Positions 30,269 to 39,066 of a DNA stretch of 64,000 nucleotides are shown in pieces; position 1 is the first letter of the stretch; each line of letters begins with the position of its first letter. The stretch is from CAVSEK01 sp963726975 (GTDB lineage Bacteria; Actinomycetota; Actinomycetes; Mycobacteriales; SCTD01): NCBI GenBank assembly GCA_963726975.1, contig CAVSEK010000004.1:248001-312000 (forward strand), read 5' to 3'. Position numbers and translations under genes: made by a program. The notes under the pieces were generated by a model that worked only from the letters and a program-made list of their open reading frames with translations, had not been told where the DNA came from and made no database searches.

Positions 30269-30976
30269 ATGGCCGTCGACCTGCAGGCCGTGCGCTTCGC
30301 CGCCGTCGACCCGGAGCGGCTGCTGTCCTTCTGGGCCGCCCTGCTCGGCCGGGAACGGGCAGCGGACGACGTGCTGCTCGCGCCCGACCAGGGCGGGCTG
30401 CCGCTCGGGGTCTTCGCCGTCGCCGACCCGAAGACGGCGAAGAACCGCGCCCACCTCGACCTGACGAGCGGGTCGCCGGCGGAGCAGCAGCGCACCGTCG
30501 CCCGGGCGCTCGCGCTCGGCGGTCGGCACGTCGACGTCGGGCAGCGCCCCGAGGAGGAGCACGTGGTGCTCGCCGACCCGGAGGGCGACGAGCTGTGCGT
30601 CATCGAGCCGGGCAACGGCTTCCTGGCCGGGTGCGGTCCGGTCGGCGCGCTCGCCTGCGACGGCTCGCGGGAGGTCGGGCTGTTCTGGGCCGCGGTGCTG
30701 GACTGGCCGCTGGTCTGGGACGAGGGCGAGGAGACCGCCGTCCGGTCGCCGCAGGGCGGTACGAAGATCAGCTGGGGCGGGCCGCCGCTGCCGGAGCGGA
30801 CCGAGCCGGACCGGGTGGTCCTCGAGCTCGTGCCGCGCGCCGACAGCGACGTGGAGACCGAGGTGGCGCGCCTCGAGTCCCTCGGCGCCGTGCGTCGCGC
30901 GACCGGACGAGGCGGGCCCGGCAGGGTGGAGCTGGCCGACCCCGACGGCAACGAGCTCTGGCTGCGGCGGCCGTAG
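30269..30976 (+). CDS. Two-domain VOC (glyoxalase-fold) protein
   Basis: 235 residues: two tandem VOC domains (FAAVDPERLLSFWAALLGRE at residue ~10 and EVGLFWAAVLDWPLVWDEGEE at ~135), each with a conserved E near its end (GDELCVIEPG; GNELWLRR). A strong GGAGGAGG ribosome-binding site precedes the ATG. Possible detoxification or dioxygenase role. Confidence 0.82.
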   Translation: MAVDLQAVRFAAVDPERLLSFWAALLGRERAADDVLLAPDQGGLPLGVFAVADPKTAKNRAHLDLTSGSPAEQQRTVARALALGGRHVDVGQRPEEEHVVLADPEGDELCVIEPGNGFLAGCGPVGALACDGSREVGLFWAAVLDWPLVWDEGEETAVRSPQGGTKISWGGPPLPERTEPDRVVLELVPRADSDVETEVARLESLGAVRRATGRGGPGRVELADPDGNELWLRRP

Positions 30977-31020
30977 GTCGTGCGTCGACGGCACCTCGCG
31001 GGCCGGTCTACGGTGCCCGC

Positions 31021-31299
31021 GTGTGCCGCAGCATCCGGACCCTGCACGGCTTCGAGCCGCCCGCCACGACGGACGAGGTCGAGGCCGCCGCCCTGCAGTA
31101 CGTCCGGAAGGTGAGCGGGTCGGCGCGCCCGGCGCGGGACAACGCCGACGCGGTGGCCGAGGCCGTCGAGCAGGTGGCGGCAGCGACCCGGCTGCTGCTG
31201 GAGCGGCTCGTGGTGCACGGGCCGCCCAAGGACCGCGAGGTCGAGGCGGCCAAGGCGCGGGCCCGGGCGGCGACGCGCTACGGCACCGTCGCGGGGTGA
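31021..31299 (+). CDS. DUF2277 family protein
   Basis: 92 residues, almost entirely the DUF2277 pattern: MCRSIRTLHGFEPPATTDEV, AALQYVRKVSGSARPARDN, PKDREVEAAKARARAATRYG. Function unknown. The GTG start is 45 bp after the VOC gene. Confidence 0.92.
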   Translation: MCRSIRTLHGFEPPATTDEVEAAALQYVRKVSGSARPARDNADAVAEAVEQVAAATRLLLERLVVHGPPKDREVEAAKARARAATRYGTVAG

Positions 31300-31314
31300 C
31301 GGCGTCTCGCGGCG

Positions 31315-32166
31315 TCAGCCGGCCTGGACCGCGTCTCCGGGGCTCAGCAGGCCGTCGCTGAGGACGTCGGCGCGCAGCCCCGCGCGGTGCACCAGCGGGC
31401 GCAGCAGCCCGGGGCCCTCGAGGCGCTCGAGCACCACGCAGGGCTCGGCCAGCCGGTGGCCGTGGCAGCGCACCTCGCCGATCGTGAAGTCCTGGCCGAC
31501 CAGGGCGTTGACGTCGATGCCGCGGGTCAGCACGTTGCGCCGCGTCTGCAGGAACCCGAGGCGGGGGTCGTCGGCGCTCAGGGTGTCGACGACCTCGCCG
31601 GCGACGAGGGTCAGCTGGTAGCCCGGACGGCTCGCCGCCCGGGGGCTGAACGTGCCCTCGCCCCGCTCGTACCGGTCCCCGGCCAGCCCGCGACCGGCGA
31701 CCGCACGCACGCTGCCGACGAGCCGCATCGGCGCCCCGGCACCGGGCGCGACGGCCAGCTGCTCCACCACGCCGCGCAGCGGTCCCGTCTCCCGCAGCGG
31801 CGCGACGGTGGCGTCGAAGCCGGCGACGGCGTACGCGCTGACCAGCGGCAGCTCGGCCGTCGCCTGCCCGAGCAGGCCGGGGTCCTGGGGGCTGGCGACG
31901 ACGCCCGGCGGCGTGCCGAAGGCGAGCACGGCGACCGGACCGGCGGGCCGGTCGACGACCGCCAGCCACCACGAGGCCCACTGGAAGCTGCGCGGGTCGG
32001 CGATGGGGACGATGCCGGTGTCGCGACCGGCGAGCCACGTCTTCCAGGCGGCCAGGGCGTGCGGGAACGGCTCGAGGTCGTCCAGCGCGAGCAGCGTGCC
32101 GACCGGGACGCCGGTGACCGTGGCCAGGCACTCGGCGAAGCCGCGCACCAGCGGGCCCGGGGTCAC
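31315..32166 (-). CDS. MOSC-domain protein
   Basis: 283 residues. The C-terminal half is a MOSC domain: LAGDRYERGEGTFSPR, QTRRNVLTRGIDVNALVGQDFTIGEVRCHGHRLAEPC with the conserved Cys. The N-terminal ~130 residues are unfamiliar. MOSC proteins transfer sulfur or act with Moco enzymes. Its GTG start overlaps the metB stop by 4 bp, so the two are translationally coupled. Confidence 0.8.
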   Translation of the reverse strand: MTPGPLVRGFAECLATVTGVPVGTLLALDDLEPFPHALAAWKTWLAGRDTGIVPIADPRSFQWASWWLAVVDRPAGPVAVLAFGTPPGVVASPQDPGLLGQATAELPLVSAYAVAGFDATVAPLRETGPLRGVVEQLAVAPGAGAPMRLVGSVRAVAGRGLAGDRYERGEGTFSPRAASRPGYQLTLVAGEVVDTLSADDPRLGFLQTRRNVLTRGIDVNALVGQDFTIGEVRCHGHRLAEPCVVLERLEGPGLLRPLVHRAGLRADVLSDGLLSPGDAVQAG

Positions 32167-33263
32167 CCGGCGCTCGCGGACAGCGCCTGCTCGAGGTCGC
32201 TCCAGAGGTCCTCGACGTGCTCGCAGCCGACGCTGAGCCGCAGCAGCCCCGGCGGCAGGTGCTCCTGCCCGGGCAGCTTGGCGCGCCGCTCCATCGTGCT
32301 CTCGACACCGCCGAGGCTGGTGGCCGCGTGCACCACGCGTACGGCCGCGCACACGGCGTCGGCCGTGGCGGCGTCGCGCAGCTCGAAGGACAGCACGGCA
32401 CCGGGGCCGGCCATCTGCGCGGCGGCGCGGGCGTGGCCCGGGTCGGACGGCAGCCCGGGGTAGCGGACCCGCTGGACGGCGGCGTGCCCGGACAGCCGCC
32501 GGGCGAGCTCGCCGGCGCTGCGCTGTCCCTGCTCGAGGCGCAGCGCCATGGTGCGCACCCCGCGCAGCGCGAGGAAGGCCTCGACCGCCCCGGGCGTGGC
32601 GCCGGCCAGCTCCCGGCGGTGCCGCAGCCGCTGCGCCAGCGCGCCCTCGGCGACCGCGAGGCCGAGCAGCAGGTCGGAGTGCCCACCGATGAACTTCGTC
32701 GCGCTGTGCACGACGACGTCCGCCCCGAGCGCGAGCGGGCGCTGCAGCAGCGGCGTGGCGAAGGTGTTGTCGACCGCGACGAGCGGACCGTCGGCCGCGC
32801 ACAGGACCCGCAGGTCGGCGACCTCCAGCAACGGGTTGGTCGGGGACTCCAGCCACAGCAGGTCGGCGCCCGCGGCGGCCGCGAGGACGGCGTCCGTGTC
32901 GGTCACGTCCACGAGGTCGACGGCCCAGCGGCCGAGCGCCGCGCCGTCGGCGAGCAGGGCGCGTACGCCGGCGTAGCAGTCGGTCGGCGCCACCACCCGG
33001 GCGCCGACGGGCAGCAGGTCGAGCACGGCGGCCGCCGCGGCCATGCCCGAGGCGAAGGCCACGGCCTCGCCGCCCTCGAGGGCCCCGACGACCTCCTCCA
33101 GCGCCTCCCACGTCGGGGTGCCGTCGTCGCGGGAGTACTCGCGACCCCCGTCCGGACCGGCGCGGAAGGTCGAGGCGAGGACGAGCGGGACGTTCAGCGG
33201 CTGCCCCGGTCCCCCGCCGCGACCGGTGGTGACCAACGTCGTCTGCGGGTGCATGGCCTGCAT
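32163..33263 (-). CDS. metB: Cystathionine gamma-synthase/lyase family PLP enzyme
   Basis: 366 residues. PLP Lys in VVHSATKFIGGHSDLL, phosphate-binding ASGMAAAAAVL, VDNTFATPLLQRPLALGADV, SLGGVESTMERRAKLPG. These fit MetB/MetC-class enzymes. Cystathionine synthase versus lyase cannot be separated confidently from sequence alone. Confidence 0.88.
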   Translation of the reverse strand: MQAMHPQTTLVTTGRGGGPGQPLNVPLVLASTFRAGPDGGREYSRDDGTPTWEALEEVVGALEGGEAVAFASGMAAAAAVLDLLPVGARVVAPTDCYAGVRALLADGAALGRWAVDLVDVTDTDAVLAAAAGADLLWLESPTNPLLEVADLRVLCAADGPLVAVDNTFATPLLQRPLALGADVVVHSATKFIGGHSDLLLGLAVAEGALAQRLRHRRELAGATPGAVEAFLALRGVRTMALRLEQGQRSAGELARRLSGHAAVQRVRYPGLPSDPGHARAAAQMAGPGAVLSFELRDAATADAVCAAVRVVHAATSLGGVESTMERRAKLPGQEHLPPGLLRLSVGCEHVEDLWSDLEQALSASAG

Positions 33264-33348
33264 GCTGCACCTCCCGGCCCGGGGAGGTCGGCCGGGGACC
33301 GTCGACCGCGCGCGACCGCGGGCCGTGGCGGAGTCCGAGCGAGTCCGG

Positions 33349-34122
33349 TCAGAGGGGCAGGCGGTGCGCGAGGACGCCGGGTCCGGTCGCCCGCCCGCTG
33401 AGCACCCGGCAGAACTCGACCGCGTCGATCTCGACCGTCTCGCCGGACCCCCGCACGTAGGTCCCGCCGGCCGGGCCGGACAGCTGCAGCGTGAACGGCT
33501 CGGCGTGCAGCGTCGCCCACTCGGCCACGACGTCGGCGACGATGCGCCCGTCGTGGTCGGCGGTCAGCTCCACGGGCCGCCCGACGGCGCGGGCGAGGTC
33601 GACGCGGTGCATCCACACGTCCCGGGTGAAGCCGATGCCGAACAGGTAGCCGATCGGCTTCCAGCCGAGGTCGGTCCCGAGGGCCTCGCCGAGCGGCAGC
33701 AGCGGCAGGGCACGCAGCGGGGCCGGCATCCGCCGGCGCGCGCGCAGCGCGGCCGCCGACGCGCGCCGCCACAGCCCGGGCAGCGCGTCGACCTGCAGGT
33801 GCGCCCGCGCGCGCAGCTGGGCCTCGTTGAGCCCGTCGACCCAGTGGGTCCCGCCGATCTGCGCCGTCAGCGGACGCCCGGCACGCACCTGCCGTACGAA
33901 CTCGACGGGCGACGCCTGCGCCTCCGCCGACCCGATGAGGTGCACGACCAGCGCCCGGACGTCCCAGCCCGTGCAGTCGGTCGGGGCCGCCCAGTCGCCC
34001 TCGGCCAGCCCGTCGAGCGCGGTGCCGAACCGCTCGTTCTCGACCTCGGTGAGGGCCATGGCCTCGCGGTGCCGCAGGGGCGGGATGTCCCGGACGTCAC
34101 CGCCGCTGGTGCTCGTGGTCAT
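33349..34122 (-). CDS. Mycothiol-dependent maleylpyruvate isomerase (MDMPI/DinB-fold) family protein
   Basis: 257 residues. N-terminal metal-site helix WAAPTDCTGWDVRALVVHLIGSAEAQ (His near 60) and FTRDVWMHRVDLARAVGRP with further His. The fold is used by mycothiol-dependent enzymes, consistent with mshB. Substrate unknown. Confidence 0.85.
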   Translation of the reverse strand: MTTSTSGGDVRDIPPLRHREAMALTEVENERFGTALDGLAEGDWAAPTDCTGWDVRALVVHLIGSAEAQASPVEFVRQVRAGRPLTAQIGGTHWVDGLNEAQLRARAHLQVDALPGLWRRASAAALRARRRMPAPLRALPLLPLGEALGTDLGWKPIGYLFGIGFTRDVWMHRVDLARAVGRPVELTADHDGRIVADVVAEWATLHAEPFTLQLSGPAGGTYVRGSGETVEIDAVEFCRVLSGRATGPGVLAHRLPL

Positions 34123-34301
34123 GTCGGTCCTCTGCTTGCGGGACGGGCCGGTCAGGTGGGAGCGAAGGACATCAGCGGCCCCGTGTCCACCCCTGCTGCC
34201 CGTGCGGGCAGCGTCGTGATCCGTGGGTGGACGACGCAGCGCCGGCAGCCCTACGGTCGCGGCGCCCGCAGCCCACCGCTGCCCTGACCGCCGGAGCACC
34301 C

Positions 34302-34808
34302 ATGACGACCACGCCCGAGGCCTCACCCGCCAGCGCGTACGGACTCGGGCCCGGTGACGGCGAAGCCCTGTGGTTCCTCGGTCAGCTGGCGACGATCAAG
34401 GCGTCGGCCTCCTCCGGCACCGGGACCAGCGCGCTCGTCGAGATCCTCGGGGCGCGCGGCCCGGCCTCGCCGCTGCACGTCCACCGCCGCGAGGCCGAGT
34501 GGTGGTACGTGCTGGAGGGCGAGCTCGTCGTCTGGGCCGGCGGCGAGGTCATCGAGGCGCCTGCCGGTTCCTTCGTCTACGGACCGCCCGACGTGCCGCA
34601 CACCTTCTCGGTCGTCTCCGACGAGGCCCGCTTCCTGCTGGGCACCGCGCCGGCCGGGTTCGAGGCCTTCATGCGGGCGTGCTCCGAGCCCGCCGGCGCT
34701 GCCACCCTGCCGCCCGGCACGGCCTTCGCGCCCGACCCGGCCCGGCTCACCGAGCTGGCGGCCGAGTACGGCATCGAGATCCTGGGCCCGCCCGGGCTCC
34801 CCGACTGA
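34302..34808 (+). CDS. Cupin-domain protein
   Basis: 168 residues. Cupin motif 1 SPLHVHRREAEWWYVLEGELVVW and motif 2 GSFVYGPPDVPHTFSVVSDEA; metal ligands HxH, E and H are present. Possibly a dioxygenase-type protein. It is the last gene of the ancestral chromosome before the island's left boundary, 35 bp downstream. Confidence 0.85.
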   Translation: MTTTPEASPASAYGLGPGDGEALWFLGQLATIKASASSGTGTSALVEILGARGPASPLHVHRREAEWWYVLEGELVVWAGGEVIEAPAGSFVYGPPDVPHTFSVVSDEARFLLGTAPAGFEAFMRACSEPAGAATLPPGTAFAPDPARLTELAAEYGIEILGPPGLPD

Positions 34809-34842
34809 CACAGGGGGACGTCGGCCCCTGCAGGGCGACGCG

Positions 34843-34861
34843 TCAGACGTTGAAGCGGAAC
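34843..34861. repeat. Left attachment repeat of the ychF island
   Basis: TCAGACGTTGAAGCGGAAC is identical over 19 bp to the last 19 bp of ychF (including its stop) at 40187-40205. Here it is an orphan fragment with no gene around it. This is the expected displaced copy of a target-gene 3' end after site-specific integration. Confidence 0.82.
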
Positions 34862-35234
34862 GTCCGCGGGTATGCGGGCGACCAGCGGAAATGTCGCGTG
34901 AGCTGCGCTTTCTCGTGTTGGCTCATGCTACCTGGTGCCGTCTGAGCCCCGCGTGTTGCGGACTGTCTGCGGACTCAGTGCGGACTCGCGGCCGCAGCAG
35001 CAAAGCGGCACGGCGCCCTCGACGAGCCGGGCGGCACGCCCCGTTCGGCTGCGGGCGGGCCAAGCCGGAGCGACCGCCCCCGAGGACGACGCCCGGTCGG
35101 ACCCGACGGCAGCAACCCGACAACGCAGAGCCCGACCAGCGGCAGAAGCGGACGTTGTCGAGCCGCTCCCGTTGAGCACACCCTGGCGGGTGGGATCACT
35201 ACTGGCTGACCCGGTGGTGCAGGCGCCTGCCGGG
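34862..35234. other. Island left end without a gene
   Basis: 373 bp from the attachment repeat to the tetR stop. It holds the TGCGGACT direct repeats at 34957-34986 and one copy of a 15-bp repeat (35137-35151) also found at 37730. I find no convincing coding frame. Confidence 0.6.
34957..34986. repeat. Three direct repeats TGCGGACT (candidate integrase arm sites), left
   Basis: Copies at 34957, 34968 and 34979, each 11 bp apart, about 100 bp inside the left attachment repeat. The same octamer recurs in triplicate inside the right end (40116-40143). Symmetric placement, helical spacing and matching orientation suggest arm-type binding sites for the tyrosine recombinase. Confidence 0.6.
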
Positions 35235-35774
35235 TCAGGCGGGCGCGCGCAGAGCGAGCCGGAGGACGCTCCTGCTGAGCGACGGGTGTGCGGGGTGAGC
35301 GAGCAAGCCCTCGACAGCAAAGACAGCGAGGCGTGCCACCGGCACGAGGTCGTGCTCCGCGACGCCTGCCGCCCGCAGCCTGTCCGCGACGAGGGCGTCG
35401 ACGAGGGCGTGGAACTGGTCGTGCCAGGCGGCGACAGCGGGGGCCTGCGCGGTGCGCGCGTGCACCACCGTGACGAGCCGGTGGTGCTGCTGGAGCCGTT
35501 CCAGCACCCAGAGCACCTGGTCGACCAGCGACTCCTCCGCGCGGTCCGCGAGATCCGCGAGCGCGTCTCCCAGCAGCCGGTCCAGGGCCGCGACGAGCAG
35601 GGCGTCCTTGTCCGCCACGTACCAGTAGACGGTGTTCGGGGTGATGCCGGCGGCGCGGGCGATCTGAGCGACCGACGTCCCGTCGAAGCCGTGCTCGGTG
35701 AACAGGGCCAGTGCAGCTTCGACGATCTCTCGCTGCTTCTGATCACGGTCTTGCGGACGCCTGTTGCGCGGCAC
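35235..35774 (-). CDS. TetR/AcrR family regulator
   Basis: 179 residues. N-terminal HTH: REIVEAALALFTEHGFDGTSVAQIARAAGITPNTVYWYVADKDALL (residues ~16-60), with a divergent ligand-binding domain. GAGGAGG precedes the GTG start. It is divergent from the SDR-hydrolase pair across an 83-bp spacer holding a dyad, so it is likely their repressor. Confidence 0.92.
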   Translation of the reverse strand: MPRNRRPQDRDQKQREIVEAALALFTEHGFDGTSVAQIARAAGITPNTVYWYVADKDALLVAALDRLLGDALADLADRAEESLVDQVLWVLERLQQHHRLVTVVHARTAQAPAVAAWHDQFHALVDALVADRLRAAGVAEHDLVPVARLAVFAVEGLLAHPAHPSLSRSVLRLALRAPA

Positions 35775-35785
35775 ACACCCACCTC

Positions 35786-35838
35786 CTCTTGACGACCGTT
35801 TAAGAAGCGTGGCCTACTTCTTGTCAGTCAGTCAAGAG
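35786..35838. promoter_or_regulatory. Dyad operator candidate between tetR and SDR genes
   Basis: Two nested inverted repeats share one centre at 35812: CTCTTGAC / GTCAAGAG (outer arms) and AAGAAG / CTTCTT (inner arms). The outer arms each contain TTGAC, a possible -35 element on either strand. This is the expected type of operator for a TetR regulator controlling both divergent units. Confidence 0.5.
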
Positions 35839-35857
35839 CAACGAGGGAGCAAGCGGC

Positions 35858-36646
35858 ATGAGCACGAAGCGAGGTGCGCTCGTCACGGGAGCGTCCGCCG
35901 GCATCGGGGCGTGCTTCGCCCGCACGCTCGCAGCAGAGGGCCACGACCTGCTCCTGGTCGCCCGACGCGAGCAGCGCCTGCACGAGCTTGCCCAGGAGCT
36001 CTCGGCGCAGCACGGCGTGCGGTGCGAGGTGCTCGCCGCCGACCTCACCGACCGAGCAGCACCGCTTCAGGTCTTCGAGCACGCCGCCGGGCTCGGGCTC
36101 GACATCGACGTGCTCATCAACAACGCCGGCCTGTCGGGTAGCACCGCCTTCGCCGAGACCCCTTGGCCCCGGCTGGCCGATGAACTCCAGCTCATGGTGA
36201 CTGCCGTGACCGAACTCGCCCACCTCGCCGTTCCCAGCATGCAGGCCCGCGGCTGGGGCCGGATCGTGAACGTGTCGTCGCTGGCCGCGCTCGCACCGCC
36301 CGGCAAGAGCCTGCTCTACACCGGCATCAAGAGCTACGTCCTGAACATGTCCCAGTCGCTGGACATGGAGCTCAAGCCGTCCGGCATCAACGTCACGGCG
36401 CTGTGCCCCGGCTTCACACGCAGCGAGTTCCACGACGTCATGGGCACCCGCGACCAGGCAGGCAAGCTCCCGCGCGTGCTGTGGCAGGAGCCCGAGGCCG
36501 TAGTGCGCGAGGGCTGGGCGGCCGTCAACGCCGGCAAGCCGATCTGCGTCCCCGGCGCCGTCAACAAGGTCCTCGCCGCCGTCGTCAGGCCGCTGCCCCG
36601 CACGCTCCAGTACCGGCTCGGGCGCGACAGCAACCCCCTCGCCTGA
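35858..36646 (+). CDS. Short-chain dehydrogenase/reductase
   Basis: 262-residue SDR. Rossmann TGASAGIGACFARTLA, NNAG (~85), catalytic Ser in VNVSSLAAL, and Y-x-x-x-K in LLYTGIKSYV. The C-terminus ends with a basic tail (RPLPRTLQYRLGRD). NAD(P)-dependent oxidoreductase with unknown substrate. Followed at 44 bp by an alpha/beta hydrolase, so the two are probably one operon under the divergent TetR regulator. Confidence 0.92.
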   Translation: MSTKRGALVTGASAGIGACFARTLAAEGHDLLLVARREQRLHELAQELSAQHGVRCEVLAADLTDRAAPLQVFEHAAGLGLDIDVLINNAGLSGSTAFAETPWPRLADELQLMVTAVTELAHLAVPSMQARGWGRIVNVSSLAALAPPGKSLLYTGIKSYVLNMSQSLDMELKPSGINVTALCPGFTRSEFHDVMGTRDQAGKLPRVLWQEPEAVVREGWAAVNAGKPICVPGAVNKVLAAVVRPLPRTLQYRLGRDSNPLA

Positions 36647-36690
36647 GACGCCCAACGCCCGCGACCCATCCGCACCGACCAGGAGCGACC

Positions 36691-37641
36691 ATGACCGACG
36701 GCACGACCTCGCCAGCCCGCCGCGACGTCTGGTTCGCCTCCGGGCGCGACCGCTGCCACGCCTGGCTGTACCTGCCCGCCGACGCGACGGCTGAGAGGCC
36801 ACCTCCGCCGGTCATCGTCATGGCGCACGGCCTCGGAGCGGTCAAGACGCTGCGCCTGGACGCGTTCGCCGAGCGCTTCGCCGCCGCCGGCTACGCCTGC
36901 CTGGTGTTCGACTATCGGCACTTCGGCGACAGCGAGGGCCAGCCCCGCCAGCTCATCAGCATCCGCCGGCAGCGCCAGGACTGGAAGGCGGCCGTCACCT
37001 TCGCCCGCACGCTCCCCGACGTCGACGGCGCACGGGTGGTGCTCTGGGGCACCTCCTTCGCAGGCGGCCACGCCCTCGTCACCGGAGCGCAGGACCCGGG
37101 CGTCGCCGCCGTCGTCGTCCAGTGCCCCTTCACCGACGGCTTCGCCTCGGTCTCGGCCAACTCCCCCCGCACCGTCGCACGCCTGCTGAGCGCCGCCGGG
37201 CGGGACGTCGCCGCAGCGCTGCTGCGCCGCCCGCCCGTGCGGATCAAGGCAGCCGCCCGCCCCGGCGAGCTCGGCCTCATGTCGAACGCAGCGGACATCG
37301 AGAGCGTCCTCGCGCTGCTGGAAGCCTCCGGTCTCACCGAGGCCGACTTCCACAACGACATCCCCGCGCGCGCCGCCCTGACCATCCCCCTCGCCCGCCC
37401 CGGACGCAGCACCCGCGACCTGCGCTGCCCCGTGCTGTTCTGCGTCGCCGACCACGACGGTGTCGCCCCCGCGAAGGCCACCCTGCGGCACGCCCTCAAC
37501 GCCCGGAACGGGGAGGTCAAGACCTACGCCACCGGCCACTTCGACATCTACGCCGGCCAGTGGTTCGAGCCGGTCATCACCGACCAGCTCGCCTTCCTTG
37601 CGCGGCACGTCCCGACGCCCAGTCGGCGACCTCGCGTCTGA
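36691..37641 (+). CDS. Alpha/beta hydrolase
   Basis: 316 residues. PVIVMAHGLGAVKTLRLDAF (oxyanion HG), nucleophile WGTSFAGGHAL, acid in FCVADHDGVAP, His in ATGHFDIYAG. An AGGAGCG ribosome-binding site lies before the ATG. Resembles the acyl-transferring or dienelactone-type large hydrolases. Its partner SDR suggests a catabolic or detoxifying two-step route. Confidence 0.88.
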   Translation: MTDGTTSPARRDVWFASGRDRCHAWLYLPADATAERPPPPVIVMAHGLGAVKTLRLDAFAERFAAAGYACLVFDYRHFGDSEGQPRQLISIRRQRQDWKAAVTFARTLPDVDGARVVLWGTSFAGGHALVTGAQDPGVAAVVVQCPFTDGFASVSANSPRTVARLLSAAGRDVAAALLRRPPVRIKAAARPGELGLMSNAADIESVLALLEASGLTEADFHNDIPARAALTIPLARPGRSTRDLRCPVLFCVADHDGVAPAKATLRHALNARNGEVKTYATGHFDIYAGQWFEPVITDQLAFLARHVPTPSRRPRV

Positions 37642-37825
37642 ACGCGCCTCGCCCCGGCTGGCACGGGCAGCCCCTCGACGCTGGCTCAGCCGCCGCCGTC
37701 ATGGCGATTGCACCCGCTCCCGGCGCGATCAGCGGCAGAAGCGGTGTCCATGTCCGCCGCAGCGCCTGCCGAGGCACACTCGCCCCCAATCCGCGTCGAG
37801 AGCAGGCGAAAGGTCAGGCCGAAAG

Positions 37826-38461
37826 TTGAGGCAAGTTCTTGGAACCGATGCCGCGCGGGTGCTCGAGGCCGTGGAAGCTCTGCCGTCTCCGTGGCCGGAG
37901 TGGCCCGGCGGCCGGCCGGACGCCATCGAGGCGGCCCTGCTTGACGCGGTCTTCGACATTCGTGCGAGGTACGGCGGCGCGAAGACGGGCGTTCGTGCCG
38001 TCATCCACCGCTGGCACGATCACCGTTCTGCACCCCTGGACGACCTGCAAGCCCTGGCAGCGGTGCCGCCTGACCAACTGGCTCAGATTTTGAAGAACGA
38101 TCAGAAGGTCAACGGACGCCGGAAGGCGCTCCTCGTACTCGAAGCGGCGCAGGCACTGCTCAACGCCGGCGTCCGTACGTCGCAGGACGCCCTGGCCAAC
38201 CCTGCTCAGGCAATGGCTGCGTACACAAGCGTCCGCGGCCTAGGGCAGGTCACGGCGACCTACATGTTGATGCTCCTAGGGGTCCCGGGCGTTAAGGCCG
38301 ACACCTGGATCACCCGCTTCGTGAGCCGGGCTGTTGGCCGTGCAGTGACGGCTGCTGAAGCGGAGGGCCTCCTCCATCAGGTGGCGTCGGTGCCTGGCTC
38401 CAACCCCACGGACATGGACTACGCCATCTGGGCGCACCTCCGGCGCCCGCAGCGTCGCTGA
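37826..38461 (+). CDS. HhH-GPD-like protein of the island
   Basis: About 211 residues from a TTG candidate start (no ATG/GTG fits the likely N-terminus better). A helix-hairpin-helix VRGLGQVTATYMLMLLGVPG is followed by VKADTWITRFVSRAVG, which matches the EndoIII/MutY pattern with the glycosylase Asp (ADTW...R). No iron-sulfur cysteines are visible. Probable DNA-binding/glycosylase-like protein of unknown substrate. It precedes a small conserved protein and is on the opposite strand from the TIR-like gene. Codon use is less extreme than in the host core. Confidence 0.55.
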   Translation: MRQVLGTDAARVLEAVEALPSPWPEWPGGRPDAIEAALLDAVFDIRARYGGAKTGVRAVIHRWHDHRSAPLDDLQALAAVPPDQLAQILKNDQKVNGRRKALLVLEAAQALLNAGVRTSQDALANPAQAMAAYTSVRGLGQVTATYMLMLLGVPGVKADTWITRFVSRAVGRAVTAAEAEGLLHQVASVPGSNPTDMDYAIWAHLRRPQRR

Positions 38462-38580
38462 TCACGGCAGCCCTCAACGCGGCATGAGCGAGCGTGACGT
38501 GACGAACTCGCTCCCCGCTCGCATGATGTCGGACGACAGCCGCTCACGTTCGCGTTGTCGGAGACGCTGAGGAGATGCCC

Positions 38581-38895
38581 ATGGATGACGTGCAGCGCCA
38601 GTTCCACCAAGCCATGGTGCAGGTGTACGAGGCAGCCAAGCGCGAGACCGGGTACAACGCCACCCGCTTCTTGCAGATGGTGTCGGAGCAGGGCGGCCTC
38701 GCGACGGCGAAGCAGTTGCTGCACGCTCCTCACGTGTCCGACGGCTTCACCGCGCTCTGGGAGCGCGGCCGGCTGGACCTGGCAGTCGAGGCCGTGGTGC
38801 AGCGGGACGAGTTCGCCGCACTGTTCGACGACGACGAGCGCGAGCTGGCCCGCGACCGGCTGGCGCAGTACGGCTACCGGACTCCCTTGACGTGA
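38581..38895 (+). CDS. Small conserved protein of the island (unknown)
   Basis: About 104 residues: DDVQRQFHQAMVQVYEAAKR, NATRFLQMVSEQGGLATAKQLL, SDGFTALWERGRLDLAVEAVV, ERELARDRLAQYGY. Mostly helical and acidic. The start at 38581 fits the CTGAGGAG ribosome-binding site better than the ATG at 38575. I recall similar stand-alone proteins in other bacteria but no function. Same strand as the HhH-GPD-like gene, 119 bp downstream, with a small hairpin between. Confidence 0.6.
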   Translation: MDDVQRQFHQAMVQVYEAAKRETGYNATRFLQMVSEQGGLATAKQLLHAPHVSDGFTALWERGRLDLAVEAVVQRDEFAALFDDDERELARDRLAQYGYRTPLT

Positions 38896-39066
38896 CGCTG
38901 TCGGCGGCATGAGCGAATGTGTCGGGACTCATTCCGCCACCACGGTCTGCCGGGCTCCAACACCGCGCGGGCCGCCCGACCGTGTGCTCAGGGCCCGGGC
39001 CGTGCCCACATCGATGGCATACAGGGGATACCGGCCAGGGCGACTTTTACGGTTTCTCGTTCAGGG

